A stretch of 64,000 bases of DNA from Bacillota bacterium (GTDB lineage: Bacteria; Bacillota; UBA4882; UBA8346). Position numbers and translations under genes: made by a program. The notes beneath the pieces are model-generated. The model had not been told where the DNA came from. It worked only from the letters and a program-made list of their open reading frames with translations, and did not search any database. Numbering within the stretch: position 1 is the first letter of the stretch; each line of letters opens with the position of its first letter. The stretch lies in the NCBI GenBank assembly GCA_023426245.1, contig JAFABB010000028.1, positions 1 to 64,000 of the forward strand, written 5' to 3'. This document shows, piece by piece, positions 1 through 7,718 of this stretch.

Positions 1-1
1 T

Positions 2-127
2 GGAGACAGCATTGAAATGTCAATTGAGTTAATTACCTCGGTTGCAATGGAAGAAGGACTGCGGTTTGCAATTCGTGAAGGCGGCCGTACCGTTGGTTCC
101 GGCGTTATCACCAAGATTATTGAGTAA
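2..127 (+). CDS. tuf: Elongation factor Tu, C-terminal fragment
   Basis: The last 41 residues of EF-Tu, cut by the window edge. They read from GDSIEMSIELI to RTVGSGVITKIIE, the conserved end of the domain III beta-barrel that contacts aminoacyl-tRNA and EF-Ts. EF-Tu is the GTPase that delivers aminoacyl-tRNA to the ribosomal A site. Its place just upstream of rpsJ matches the usual str-to-S10 junction in Firmicutes. The GTPase domain is outside the window, so intactness cannot be judged. Confidence 0.97.
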   Translation, partial: GDSIEMSIELITSVAMEEGLRFAIREGGRTVGSGVITKIIE

Positions 128-169
128 TATTGAATTTGGGATATAAAAATCCGGTCTACAGAAAAAATT

Positions 170-224
170 AGAAGTCGGAATTGTTCGACAGGTTGCGATA
201 AATGCGTTATCGATTCTGACTTCT
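170..224 (+). promoter_or_regulatory. Hairpin in the tuf-rpsJ spacer (possible S10 leader structure)
   Basis: A 12-nt arm AGAAGTCGGAAT (170-181) pairs with ATTCTGACTTCT (213-224), with one G-U pair. A smaller CGATAA/TTATCG hairpin sits inside. There is no T-run after it, so it does not look like a classic terminator. It lies in the leader of the S10 operon, about 35 nt before the rpsJ start, where autoregulatory leaders are known in other bacteria. The regulatory role is inference. Confidence 0.45.
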
Positions 225-258
225 CAATTCTTTCATTGACCAAGAGGAGGGAAAGTTT

Positions 259-567
259 ATGGCCACTCAAAAAATCAGGATTCGCCTTAAGGCATTTGAT
301 CATAAATTACTCGATCAGTCAGCGGAAAAGATTGTCGAGACGGCGAAAAGGACTGGTGCTTACGTTTCCGGGCCTATTCCACTTCCAACAGAAAAAAATA
401 TCTATACTGTCTTACGATCGGTCCATGTTGATAAAGATTCACGGGAACAATTTGAAATGAGGACTCATAAAAGACTCATTGATATCTTGGACCCAAGCTC
501 CAAAACCGTGGACGCATTAATGCGCTTAGACCTTCCGGCTGGTGTAGATATTGAAATCAAATTATAA
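259..567 (+). CDS. rpsJ: 30S ribosomal protein S10
   Basis: First gene of the S10 operon; 102 residues, the normal length. S10 is a small-subunit head protein and also acts as NusE in transcription antitermination. The KIRIRLKAFDH-type start and the C-terminal LDLPAGVDIEIKL are conserved. An AGAGGAGGG ribosome-binding site lies just before the ATG. An overlapping frame starting at 236 has no family resemblance and is ignored. Confidence 0.98.
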   Translation: MATQKIRIRLKAFDHKLLDQSAEKIVETAKRTGAYVSGPIPLPTEKNIYTVLRSVHVDKDSREQFEMRTHKRLIDILDPSSKTVDALMRLDLPAGVDIEIKL

Positions 568-632
568 AATCGATTATTTTCATTATCAATTGTCAATGTG
601 AAATTGTCAATTGTGTTAAGGAGGTGCAAGAA

Positions 633-1268
633 ATGGCCAAAGGAATTTTAGGGAAAAAAATAGGAATGACTCAGGTTTTCGTTTCAAATGGTCAGGCTGT
701 GCCGGTAACTGTTCTAGAAGCCGGACCCTGTGTGGTTACTCAAAAGAAAACTGTAGCAACCGATGGATACGATGCCATTCAACTTGGTTTTTCGGAACAA
801 AAAGAACGGTTAAGCAATAAACCGATGAAAGGTCATTTCAGCAAAGCCGGGGTGAAACCATTTAAGTTCCTTAAAGAATTACATGTGGATACCGATGAAA
901 ATTTTGAACTCGGTCAAGTGTTAAAAGCTGATGTATTCGCAGAAGGCGAGTATGTTGATGTAACTGGAACTTCAAAAGGCAAAGGGTTTGCTGGTGTTAT
1001 CAAACGTTGGAACTTCAATCGCGCGCCAATGGCTCATGGTTCGATGTATCACCGACGAACCGGTTCTCTCGGCGCCACTGATCCGGCCCGTGTTTTTAAA
1101 GGACGTCGTTTACCAGGCCGTCTCGGTGGAGTTCAAACAACAGTTCAAGGTTTAAAAGTTGTTCGGGTTGATGCCGAACGAAATTTGATACTAATTAAGG
1201 GTGCTATCCCTGGCCCTAACGGTGCATTTGTGGTTGTGAAAAAGACCGTCAAAGCGGCTAAACAATAA
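633..1268 (+). CDS. rplC: 50S ribosomal protein L3
   Basis: L3 helps fold 23S rRNA near the peptidyl-transferase centre. The protein starts MAKGILGKKIGMTQ, the family consensus, and keeps the central MAHGSMYHRRTGSLGA loop that reaches the catalytic centre. An upstream in-frame GTG at 624 lies within the AAGGAGGTG ribosome-binding site, so the ATG at 633 is chosen (211 residues). It is followed by rplD after 31 nt. Confidence 0.98.
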   Translation: MAKGILGKKIGMTQVFVSNGQAVPVTVLEAGPCVVTQKKTVATDGYDAIQLGFSEQKERLSNKPMKGHFSKAGVKPFKFLKELHVDTDENFELGQVLKADVFAEGEYVDVTGTSKGKGFAGVIKRWNFNRAPMAHGSMYHRRTGSLGATDPARVFKGRRLPGRLGGVQTTVQGLKVVRVDAERNLILIKGAIPGPNGAFVVVKKTVKAAKQ

Positions 1269-1299
1269 GGGATGGACTTTCAAAAGAGGAGGGAATCCG

Positions 1300-1920
1300 A
1301 TGCCGACCGTACCTGTTTATAATACGAAAGGCTCACAGGTAGGCGAAATCGCCCTAAACGATAACATTTTTGCCGTCAAAGTAAATAAAGCGTTATTGCA
1401 CGAGGCAGTTGTCATGCAACTTGCATCGAGGAGACAGGGTACTTCGTCAGTTAAAAATCGTTCCGCTGTCAGAGGCGGCGGACGTAAGCCTTGGAAACAA
1501 AAAGGAACGGGTCAAGCCCGGGCTGGTAGCAGACGTTCTCCGTTATGGACCGGTGGGGGAATCATCTTTGGGCCTTCGCCGCGCGCTTATGGTTATAATC
1601 TTCCTAAAAAAGCGCGACGTCAGGCATTAAAATCGGCTTTATCCGCTAAAGTTGAGGCAGGCGAGATTATCGTTCTTGATAGTTTTAATTTTAGTGAACC
1701 TAAAACAAAAGTTATGACTGGAATTTTAGGTGATCTAAAAGTGAATAAAGCCTTGATAGTGACTGCTGATTTGGATGGTAACTTGTATAAATCAGCCCGC
1801 AATATTCCGGGCGTCACAACAATGGTTACTGAAGGTTTAAATGTTTACGATATTTTAGCTCATGATCATTTGGTCATCACCAAAGATGCAGTGGGCAAGG
1901 TGGAGGGGGCGCTGGCTTAA
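1300..1920 (+). CDS. rplD: 50S ribosomal protein L4
   Basis: 206 residues. L4 lines the polypeptide exit tunnel and in some bacteria represses its own operon. The basic extended loop around GGGRKPWKQKGTGQARAG is clear, as is the ITKDAV segment near the end. A strong AGAGGAGGG site precedes the ATG. Its stop codon overlaps the rplW start (TAATG), implying coupled translation. Confidence 0.98.
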   Translation: MPTVPVYNTKGSQVGEIALNDNIFAVKVNKALLHEAVVMQLASRRQGTSSVKNRSAVRGGGRKPWKQKGTGQARAGSRRSPLWTGGGIIFGPSPRAYGYNLPKKARRQALKSALSAKVEAGEIIVLDSFNFSEPKTKVMTGILGDLKVNKALIVTADLDGNLYKSARNIPGVTTMVTEGLNVYDILAHDHLVITKDAVGKVEGALA

Positions 1921-2204
1921 TGGAAGCGAGAGAATTGATTAAACGACCGGTGATTACCGAAAAAACCACCAAAATGATGGAAGAAAATAAATATTGTTTT
2001 ATGGTTGATCAAAAGGCCAATAAAACTGAAATCAAACAAGCCGTTGAATCTATTTTCAATGTTAAAGTGAAATCGGTAAATACTACCAATATCATGGGAA
2101 AGATCAAGCGGATGGGTCGTCATGAAGGACGTCGTCCCAGCTGGAAAAGGGCTACTGTAACTTTGAAAAAGGGTAGCCGGATTGAATTCTTTGAAGGCAT
2201 TTGA
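1920..2204 (+). CDS. rplW: 50S ribosomal protein L23
   Basis: 94 residues, normal length. L23 sits at the tunnel exit and docks trigger factor and SRP. The start EARELIKRPVITEKT and the basic loop RMGRHEGRRPSWKRA are typical. The ATG shares one base with the rplD stop; there is no separate strong ribosome-binding site, consistent with coupling. Confidence 0.98.
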   Translation: MEARELIKRPVITEKTTKMMEENKYCFMVDQKANKTEIKQAVESIFNVKVKSVNTTNIMGKIKRMGRHEGRRPSWKRATVTLKKGSRIEFFEGI

Positions 2205-2244
2205 TTATTTTAACTAATAACAAATAAGTAGGGAGGTCAGGAAA

Positions 2245-3066
2245 ATGCCGGTAAAAAAATACCAGCCAACCTCACCTGGCAGAAGATTTATGTCGGTATC
2301 GGACTTTGCAGAAATCACCAAAACAAGTCCTGAGAAATCATTGCTTGAGCCGTTGACGAAAAGTGGCGGCCGGAATTCGTTCGGAAGATTAACAGTTCGT
2401 CATCGTGGTGGCGGACATAAGCGGATGTACCGTGTCATTGACTTTAAACGTGAAAAGGTTGATGTTCCTGCTAAAGTTGCTGCAATTGAATATGATCCGA
2501 ACCGTTCGGCTCGTATAGCATTATTGCATTATGCGGACGGCGAAAAGAGATATATTCTTGCTCCAATTGGTTTAAATGTTGGTGATACCGTTGTGTCGGG
2601 TGCTAATTCCGATATTAAACCGGGAAATTCTTTACCATTAACCAATATTCCTGTTGGTACCATTATCCATAATATTGAAGTTAAGAAAGACTGCGGTGCA
2701 AAACTTGTTCGTACAGCCGGTGCGGGTGCTCAGTTAATGGCTAAAGAGGGCGAATTCGCCAATGTTCGTTTACCCTCCGGTGAGATGAGACTGATTCACG
2801 TGAATTGTATGGCTACCATCGGTCAAGTCGGTAATGTTGAACATGAAAATGTTTCAATTGGAAAAGCCGGCCGTTCAAGATGGTTAGGAAAAAGGCCTGC
2901 AAACCGCGGTGTTGTTATGAATCCAATCGACCATCCTCATGGCGGTGGTGAAGGCCGTTCGCCGATTGGAAGAGCACCAGTTACTCCTTGGGGTAAACCT
3001 GCTCTAGGCCATCGAACCCGTAAACATAAAGCCTCCGATCGCTTAATTGTTAAACGGCGGGCTTAA
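2245..3066 (+). CDS. rplB: 50S ribosomal protein L2
   Basis: 273 residues. L2 is one of the most conserved large-subunit proteins, needed for subunit joining and peptidyl transfer. The C-terminal MNPIDHPHGGGEGRSPIGR carries the conserved histidine region near the catalytic centre. A GGGAGGT site precedes the ATG. Confidence 0.99.
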   Translation: MPVKKYQPTSPGRRFMSVSDFAEITKTSPEKSLLEPLTKSGGRNSFGRLTVRHRGGGHKRMYRVIDFKREKVDVPAKVAAIEYDPNRSARIALLHYADGEKRYILAPIGLNVGDTVVSGANSDIKPGNSLPLTNIPVGTIIHNIEVKKDCGAKLVRTAGAGAQLMAKEGEFANVRLPSGEMRLIHVNCMATIGQVGNVEHENVSIGKAGRSRWLGKRPANRGVVMNPIDHPHGGGEGRSPIGRAPVTPWGKPALGHRTRKHKASDRLIVKRRA

Positions 3067-3111
3067 AGTGTGCCGCACAATACGTGCGGAAGAGTTAAGG
3101 AGGGAACTATA

Positions 3112-3396
3112 GTGTCTCGTTCTATTAAAAAAGGACCATACGTTGAATTAAGTTTAATAAAAAAGATTCAAGACATGAATTCTAAAGGTGATAAAAAAGT
3201 CATTAAGACCTGGTCACGCAGCTCAACGATATTTCCGGAGATGGTTGGCCATACTTTAGCGATTCATGATGGTCGGAAACATGTTCCGATTTATATTACC
3301 GAAGATATGGTAGGCCATAAATTAGGGGAATTTGCTCCTACCCGTTCTTTCCGCGGGCATGGTTCTCATACCGAAAAAACCACTGCAGCAAAATGA
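3112..3396 (+). CDS. rpsS: 30S ribosomal protein S19
   Basis: 94 residues, head of the 30S subunit. The family start SRSIKKGPYVE is reached from GTG at 3112, preceded by AAGGAGGG at good spacing; an open frame extending upstream to 3070 (PHNTCGRVKEG) is unrelated to S19 and is treated as leader. The conserved NGRKHVP-type segment appears here as DGRKHVPIYITEDMVGHKLGEF. Confidence 0.97.
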   Translation: MSRSIKKGPYVELSLIKKIQDMNSKGDKKVIKTWSRSSTIFPEMVGHTLAIHDGRKHVPIYITEDMVGHKLGEFAPTRSFRGHGSHTEKTTAAK

Positions 3397-3519
3397 TTTT
3401 GCGATGAATTTAGATCCTTGGACTTCGGATAGAAGTCTAGAAATTGGTAGGAATAAGGTCAGGTATTAAGCTTTCAGCATAATCGATAGACCTTAAGCCT
3501 CACTAGGGGAGGAATAAGT

Positions 3520-3858
3520 TTGGAAAGTAAAGCTATTGCACGTTTTGTTCGCATAGCTCCCCGTAAAGCCCGGCAGGTTATCGACCTGATTCGTGGTAAA
3601 GGGGTCAATGATGCACAGACCATCTTAAAATTTACACCGAGATTTTCAGCTGAAGTCGTTGGTAAAGTTTTAAAATCCGCGATTGCTAATGCTGAGAACA
3701 ATCAAAAATTAAATCGTGATCGACTGATTGTACGCGAAGCATACGTCGATCAAGGTCCGACAATGAAAAGACAGATGCCCCGGGCCCAAGGCCGTGCATC
3801 CTTAATTCACAAAAGGACCAGTCATATTACAATTGTAGTTGCGGAGAAGGAGGGCTAA
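3520..3858 (+). CDS. rplV: 50S ribosomal protein L22
   Basis: 112 residues. L22 lines the exit tunnel opposite L4. Conserved IAPRKARQVIDLIRGK and the hairpin-tip segment MKRQMPRAQGRAS are visible. Start is TTG at 3520 after AGGGGAGG. The 123-nt spacer after rpsS is unusually long for this operon and carries a small hairpin (GGACTTC/GAAGTCT near 3420-3441). Confidence 0.97.
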   Translation: MESKAIARFVRIAPRKARQVIDLIRGKGVNDAQTILKFTPRFSAEVVGKVLKSAIANAENNQKLNRDRLIVREAYVDQGPTMKRQMPRAQGRASLIHKRTSHITIVVAEKEG

Positions 3859-3860
3859 TT

Positions 3861-4538
3861 ATGGGCCAGAAAATCCATCCGATAGGGTTAAGAGTCGGCA
3901 TTATCAAAGATTGGGAAGGCCGCTGGTTTGCTCAGAAAAAAGAGTATTCCGGATTAATCTTAGAGGATCTTAAAATTCGAAAGTTTATTAAAAAGCGCCT
4001 TTATACCTCCGGAATAGCTAAAATTGAAATTGAAAGGGCAGCTAACCGTATAAAGGTTACCATCCATACTGCCCGACCGGGTATGGTTATTGGACGCCAA
4101 GGCACTGAAGTTGAAGTGATCCGGAAGGAAATTGAAACTTTCTCCGGTAAACAAGTTCAACTGAACATTGCCGAAGTTAAAACCCCGGAACTTAATGCTC
4201 AATTGGTGGCGGAGAATATTGCTTTCCAATTGGAGCGCCGTACTTCTTTCCGTCGGGCCATGAAGCAATCCATCGGAAGAACGATGAAATTCGGAGCCCA
4301 AGGTGTTAAGGTGAAGTGCAGCGGTCGTTTAATGGGAGCAGAAATCGCCCGTACCGAAGGCTATAGCGAGGGTAAAGTTCCTTTGCATACCTTGAGGGCT
4401 GATATTGATTACGGCTTTGCGGAAGCCAATACAACCTATGGTAAAATTGGTGTCAAAGTATGGATTTACAAGGGTGAAATCCTCCCGCCAGCTAAAAAGC
4501 GGAACAACGTAAAAGTTGCTGCCGAAGGAGGCGTTTAA
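3861..4538 (+). CDS. rpsC: 30S ribosomal protein S3
   Basis: 225 residues. S3 forms part of the mRNA entry pore. An N-terminal GQKIHPIGLRVG start, a KH domain with GRQGTEVEVIRKEI, and the C-terminal domain through YGKIGVKVWIYKGE are in order. Only two bases separate it from the rplV stop. Confidence 0.98.
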   Translation: MGQKIHPIGLRVGIIKDWEGRWFAQKKEYSGLILEDLKIRKFIKKRLYTSGIAKIEIERAANRIKVTIHTARPGMVIGRQGTEVEVIRKEIETFSGKQVQLNIAEVKTPELNAQLVAENIAFQLERRTSFRRAMKQSIGRTMKFGAQGVKVKCSGRLMGAEIARTEGYSEGKVPLHTLRADIDYGFAEANTTYGKIGVKVWIYKGEILPPAKKRNNVKVAAEGGV

Positions 4539-4540
4539 GG

Positions 4541-4975
4541 ATGTTAGTACCAAAACGCGTTAAACATCGTAAAGTGTCCCGCGGTCGGATGAGGGGTAAA
4601 GCCATTAAAGGTTCCCAATTGATTTTGGGTGATTATGGTTTACAGGCTCTCGAACCCGGCTGGATAACGAATGTCCAGATTGAAGCGGCCCGTATTGCTT
4701 TAACACGTTATACCAAGCGTGGCGGAAAAGTTTGGATTAAAATTTTCCCTGATAAACCTGTTACAGCAAAGCCGGCTGAAACTCGTATGGGTAGTGGTAA
4801 GGGTTCTCCGGAACATTGGGTGGCAGTAGTAAAGCCGGGTAGAATTCTTTTTGAAGTAACGGGTGTCGAGGAAGAAATGGCCCGTGAAGCAATTCGTTTG
4901 GCAGCTCATAAACTTCCTATCAAATGTAAACTGATAAAACGAGAGGAAGCGGGTGGTGAAGTCAATGAAAGTTAA
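4541..4975 (+). CDS. rplP: 50S ribosomal protein L16
   Basis: 144 residues. L16 binds near the A-site tRNA elbow. The start LVPKRVKHRK and the block KPAETRMGSGKGSPEHWVAV are diagnostic. The end overlaps the rpmC start by 11 nt. Confidence 0.98.
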   Translation: MLVPKRVKHRKVSRGRMRGKAIKGSQLILGDYGLQALEPGWITNVQIEAARIALTRYTKRGGKVWIKIFPDKPVTAKPAETRMGSGKGSPEHWVAVVKPGRILFEVTGVEEEMAREAIRLAAHKLPIKCKLIKREEAGGEVNES

Positions 4976-5168
4976 AGAAATCAGAGATATGACTCCTGAT
5001 GAATTAAAAACCAATTTGAATAGTTTGAAAGAGGAATTATTTAATCTTCGTTTTCAGCTTGCCACCGGACAATTAGATAATTCAATGCGGGTAAAAGATG
5101 TGCGGAAAAGTATTGCCCGTGTTTTGACGGTCATGCGCGAACGTGAACTTGGAATCCATAAAGCATGA
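4965..5168 (+). CDS. rpmC: 50S ribosomal protein L29
   Basis: 67 residues, two-helix protein at the tunnel exit next to L23. The start MKVKEIRDMTPDEL is the family consensus and selects the ATG at 4965; in-frame GTGs at 4953 and 4956 would add MVKS or similar and are less likely. The gene begins within the end of rplP, a usual arrangement. Confidence 0.96.
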   Translation: MKVKEIRDMTPDELKTNLNSLKEELFNLRFQLATGQLDNSMRVKDVRKSIARVLTVMRERELGIHKA

Positions 5169-5282
5169 GTTTGACGTTTGAGTTTAAAGAAAAACGCCAA
5201 ATGCAAGGAAAAACGTCACCTTTCTGATGATGATTTAAAAGGACGTTTCACTGATTGGAAATGTGGCAGAGGAGGAAATAAG

Positions 5283-5540
5283 ATGGCTGATCGCTTGCTT
5301 CGAAAAACAAGAGTAGGTCAAGTAGTTAGTGATAAGATGGATAAGACCGTAGTCGTGGCGGTTGAACGGTTGGTAAAGCACCCGTTATACGGCCGGATTG
5401 TCAAACAAACCAGCAAACTAAAAGCTCATGATGAACAAAATGAATGCCGGGTTGGTGACACAGTCAAAGTCATGGAATCACGTCCATTAAGCAAAGACAA
5501 AAGATGGCGTGTTGTTACGATTATTGAAAAGGCAAAATAA
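5283..5540 (+). CDS. rpsQ: 30S ribosomal protein S17
   Basis: 85 residues, a primary 16S rRNA binder of OB-fold type. Conserved GQVVSDKMDKTVVVAVE and HDEQNECRVGD blocks are present. The ATG at 5283 follows AGAGGAGGAAAT. The frame is open upstream to 5178, but those 35 residues (Lys-rich, no S17 homology) precede the ribosome-binding site and are taken as untranslated spacer. Confidence 0.96.
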   Translation: MADRLLRKTRVGQVVSDKMDKTVVVAVERLVKHPLYGRIVKQTSKLKAHDEQNECRVGDTVKVMESRPLSKDKRWRVVTIIEKAK

Positions 5541-5579
5541 TAACAGGTATTTTATTCCGATTGGAAGGAGGAACCAACC

Positions 5580-5978
5580 GTGATTCAACCACAAACTTTT
5601 TTAACTGTTGCTGATAATTCAGGGGCTAAACAATTAATGTGTATCCGAGTTTTAGGCGGTTCGAAAAAAAGATATGCCCGGGTTGGAGATATAATTGTCG
5701 CAAGTGTCAAGGATGCTTTACCACCTTCAGCTTCCCGTAAAGGAGCAACCGGTGGCGGCAGCGTGAAGAAAGGCGACGTTGTAAAAGCAGTTGTTGTTCG
5801 TACGACGAAAGAAACAAAACGGCCTGATGGCTCATACATTCGTTTTGATGATAATGCTGCAGTCATCTTAAGTGACCAAAATAATCCCAAGGGAACTCGT
5901 ATCTTTGGGCCCGTAGCCAGGGAACTCCGTGATAAGAACTTTATGAAGATTGTTTCTTTGGCCCCGGAAGTTTTGTAA
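5580..5978 (+). CDS. rplN: 50S ribosomal protein L14 with a ten-residue insertion
   Basis: L14 lies at the subunit interface, where it forms a bridge to 16S rRNA and binds the silencing factor RsfS. Start is GTG at 5580 after GGAAGGAGG. The core is conserved from MIQPQTFLTVADNSGAK to IFGPVARELRDKNFMKIVSLAPEVL. The protein has 132 residues against the usual 122: where most bacteria have roughly KEATPGGVVKKGD, this one has extra residues about 49-60, rich in Ser, Gly, Pro and Ala with two basic residues, ending in a GGG run before SVKKGD. Frame is kept throughout, so this is not a sequencing frameshift. The insertion is an observation from remembered family length; no alignment was run. Confidence 0.96.
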   Translation: MIQPQTFLTVADNSGAKQLMCIRVLGGSKKRYARVGDIIVASVKDALPPSASRKGATGGGSVKKGDVVKAVVVRTTKETKRPDGSYIRFDDNAAVILSDQNNPKGTRIFGPVARELRDKNFMKIVSLAPEVL

Positions 5979-6014
5979 CAAGAGTACAAAAGGCTACGAG
6001 AGGAGGATTTAAAG

Positions 6015-6338
6015 ATGGCCGGAAATGTTAGGTTAAAAAAAGGCGACGAGATTGTTGTGATTTCTGGTAAGGATCAAGGGCGTCGTGGTAAAATACAAAA
6101 AGTGCTTCCAGAAGCAAGCACTGTTATTGTAGAAGGACTTAATCTTGCAAAAAAACATGCCAAACCTACCAAGTCAAATCCACAAGGCGGCGTGATCGAT
6201 AAAGCATTACCGATTAAGACCTCCAAAGTAATGATAGTCTGTTCCGGTTGCAATCAGCCTACCCGTTTTAAAAATGAACGTGGAGCTGATGGAAACGGAG
6301 TAAGGATTTGTCGGCATTGTGGAAAGACTTTAGATTGA
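6015..6338 (+). CDS. rplX: 50S ribosomal protein L24 with C-terminal zinc motif
   Basis: 107 residues. L24 is an assembly initiator with a KOW motif, seen here as KKGDEIVVISGKDQGRRGKI. The C-terminal extension carries CSGC and CRHC pairs, a four-cysteine zinc-binding pattern known in many Firmicutes. GAGGAGG precedes the ATG. Confidence 0.97.
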   Translation: MAGNVRLKKGDEIVVISGKDQGRRGKIQKVLPEASTVIVEGLNLAKKHAKPTKSNPQGGVIDKALPIKTSKVMIVCSGCNQPTRFKNERGADGNGVRICRHCGKTLD

Positions 6339-6359
6339 TAGCGGAGGGAGGTGCGACAG

Positions 6360-6899
6360 TTGTCGCGGTTTAAGGAAAAATATTTACGGGATGCAGTTCC
6401 CGCATTAAAAAACAAATTTGGTTACAAGAATGTCATGCAAATTCCTGAAATCAAGAAAGTCGTCATTAATATGGGCGTCGGCGATGCAACAAGTGATGCT
6501 AAAGCAATTGATGCTGCCCTGGGAGATATGACGACCATCGTAGGACAAAAACCGGTTGTCACTAAAGCAAAGAAATCGATTGCTGCTTTTAAAGTACGTG
6601 CCGGTGCGCCGATTGGTTGTATGGTTACGTTGCGCGGTTCGAGAATGGATGATTTTTTGGATAAACTTTTTAATATCTCTTTACCAAGAATTCGTGATTT
6701 TAAAGGGGTTTCACCGAAATCTTTTGATGGACGTGGTAATTATACCCTTGGCGTTCATGACCAGCTGATTTTCCCTGAGATTAATTACGATAAGGTAGAT
6801 AAAGTCCGGGGAATGGACATTGTAATTGTAACTTCAGCGAAGAACGATGAAGAAGCTTTTGAATTATTGAAGTTAATGGGAATGCCCTTTAGAGCTTAG
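6360..6899 (+). CDS. rplE: 50S ribosomal protein L5
   Basis: 179 residues from TTG at 6360 (SRFKEKYLRDAVPAL), which sits seven bases after GGAGGTG; a GTG at 6351 in the same frame lies inside that ribosome-binding site and is rejected. L5 binds 5S rRNA and contacts the P-site tRNA. KVVINMGVGDA and the FPEINYDKVDKVRGMDIVIVT block are conserved. Confidence 0.96.
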   Translation: MSRFKEKYLRDAVPALKNKFGYKNVMQIPEIKKVVINMGVGDATSDAKAIDAALGDMTTIVGQKPVVTKAKKSIAAFKVRAGAPIGCMVTLRGSRMDDFLDKLFNISLPRIRDFKGVSPKSFDGRGNYTLGVHDQLIFPEINYDKVDKVRGMDIVIVTSAKNDEEAFELLKLMGMPFRA

Positions 6900-6919
6900 C
6901 CAAAAGGAGGAATAAACAA

Positions 6920-7105
6920 ATGGCCAAGACGTCGATGATTATTAAGGCAAGTCGTACTCCGAAATATGCGGTTCGTCAACATAACCGCTGTAAGATTTGC
7001 GGTCGGCCTCATGCGTATATGCGCAAATTTGGGATGTGCCGTATTTGTTTTCGAAAGTTAGCCCATAATGGCGAACTCCCAGGTGTTACCAAAGCAAGTT
7101 GGTAA
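6920..7105 (+). CDS. rpsN: 30S ribosomal protein S14, zinc-binding type (type Z)
   Basis: 61 residues, the short zinc-containing S14 (RpsN/type Z). CKICGRPHAY and CRICFRKLAH give the two Cys-X2-Cys pairs. No zinc-free paralogue is visible in this window. Strong AAAGGAGG site before the ATG. Confidence 0.98.
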   Translation: MAKTSMIIKASRTPKYAVRQHNRCKICGRPHAYMRKFGMCRICFRKLAHNGELPGVTKASW

Positions 7106-7157
7106 ATGCACATGGTGAACATGTTTGTCATGTTTCTCATGTTAATCATGTAGTTTT
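7106..7157 (+). repeat. Short CATG-spaced repeat in the rpsN-rpsH spacer
   Basis: Five CATG tetramers occur at steps of roughly 8-12 bases (CATGGTGAACATGTTTGTCA and on), each on a half-palindrome. It sits just upstream of the rpsH ribosome-binding site. It may be simple slippage-derived sequence; no function can be assigned. Confidence 0.4.
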
Positions 7158-7187
7158 TCCGCCAAACGGAAGGAGGTTGATTTTTAG

Positions 7188-7583
7188 ATGGTTATGACAG
7201 ATCCTATTGCAGATATGCTTACCCGAATTAGAAATGCGACGATAGCTCGGGATAAAGTTGTAGAAATTCCATCATCAAAAGTGAAAATTGAATTGGCCAA
7301 AATTCTCAAAGAAGAGGGTTATGTCCAAGATTATGAATCTGTTGATAATGGCCCTCAAGGCACTTTGCGTGTTTATTTGAAATATAACGGCAAAGAAAAT
7401 GTGATCTCCGGATTAAAACGGATTAGTAAACCGGGTCTCCGTGTTTACGCACACAAAGAAGAAATTCCTAAAGTTTTAGGTGGTCTCGGTATCGCGGTTT
7501 TATCCACTTCCAAAGGAATTATGACGGACCGCAAAGCTCGCACAGAGGGTATTGGCGGCGAAGTTATCTGCTATGTGTGGTAA
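7188..7583 (+). CDS. rpsH: 30S ribosomal protein S8
   Basis: 131 residues. S8 binds the centre of 16S rRNA and in E. coli represses the spc operon. TDPIADMLTRIRNA start and the C-terminal STSKGIMTDRKARTEGIGGEVICYVW are diagnostic. The ATG at 7188 has GGAAGGAGG about 11 bases upstream; an ATG two codons later (7194) is also possible. Confidence 0.98.
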   Translation: MVMTDPIADMLTRIRNATIARDKVVEIPSSKVKIELAKILKEEGYVQDYESVDNGPQGTLRVYLKYNGKENVISGLKRISKPGLRVYAHKEEIPKVLGGLGIAVLSTSKGIMTDRKARTEGIGGEVICYVW

Positions 7584-7591
7584 GATTAAGC

Positions 7592-7700
7592 TATAAGTAA
7601 TTAGTTACTAGTCATTAGTTATTAAGTTTATTAGTTGATTTGTTGCGTGTAAATTTTATTCACCACTAATAACCGATAACTAAATAACTATGAACTATAA
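7592..7700 (+). repeat. AT-rich imperfect inverted repeat between rpsH and rplF
   Basis: The 135-nt spacer holds runs such as TTAGTTACTAGTCATTAGTT (7601-7620) facing CACTAATAACCGATAACTAA (7664-7683), so the spacer can fold back imperfectly on itself. The repeat units resemble the TAGTTA/TAACTA strings found between genes in some Firmicutes genomes. It splits the spc operon but leaves the next ribosome-binding site (GGGGGTG) intact. Confidence 0.45.
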
Positions 7701-7718
7701 TGATCGGGGGTGTAAAAT

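Noticed and set aside
624..632. Upstream GTG start for rplC
   Set aside because: It lies within the ribosome-binding site; the family start MAKGILGKKIGMTQ begins at 633. The same reasoning applies to GTG 23253 for groEL, GTG 6351 for rplE and GTG 25893 for the efflux adaptor.
5178..5282. In-frame extension of rpsQ by 35 residues
   Set aside because: The extension precedes a strong AGAGGAGG site and has no S17 homology; S17 is normally about 85 residues.
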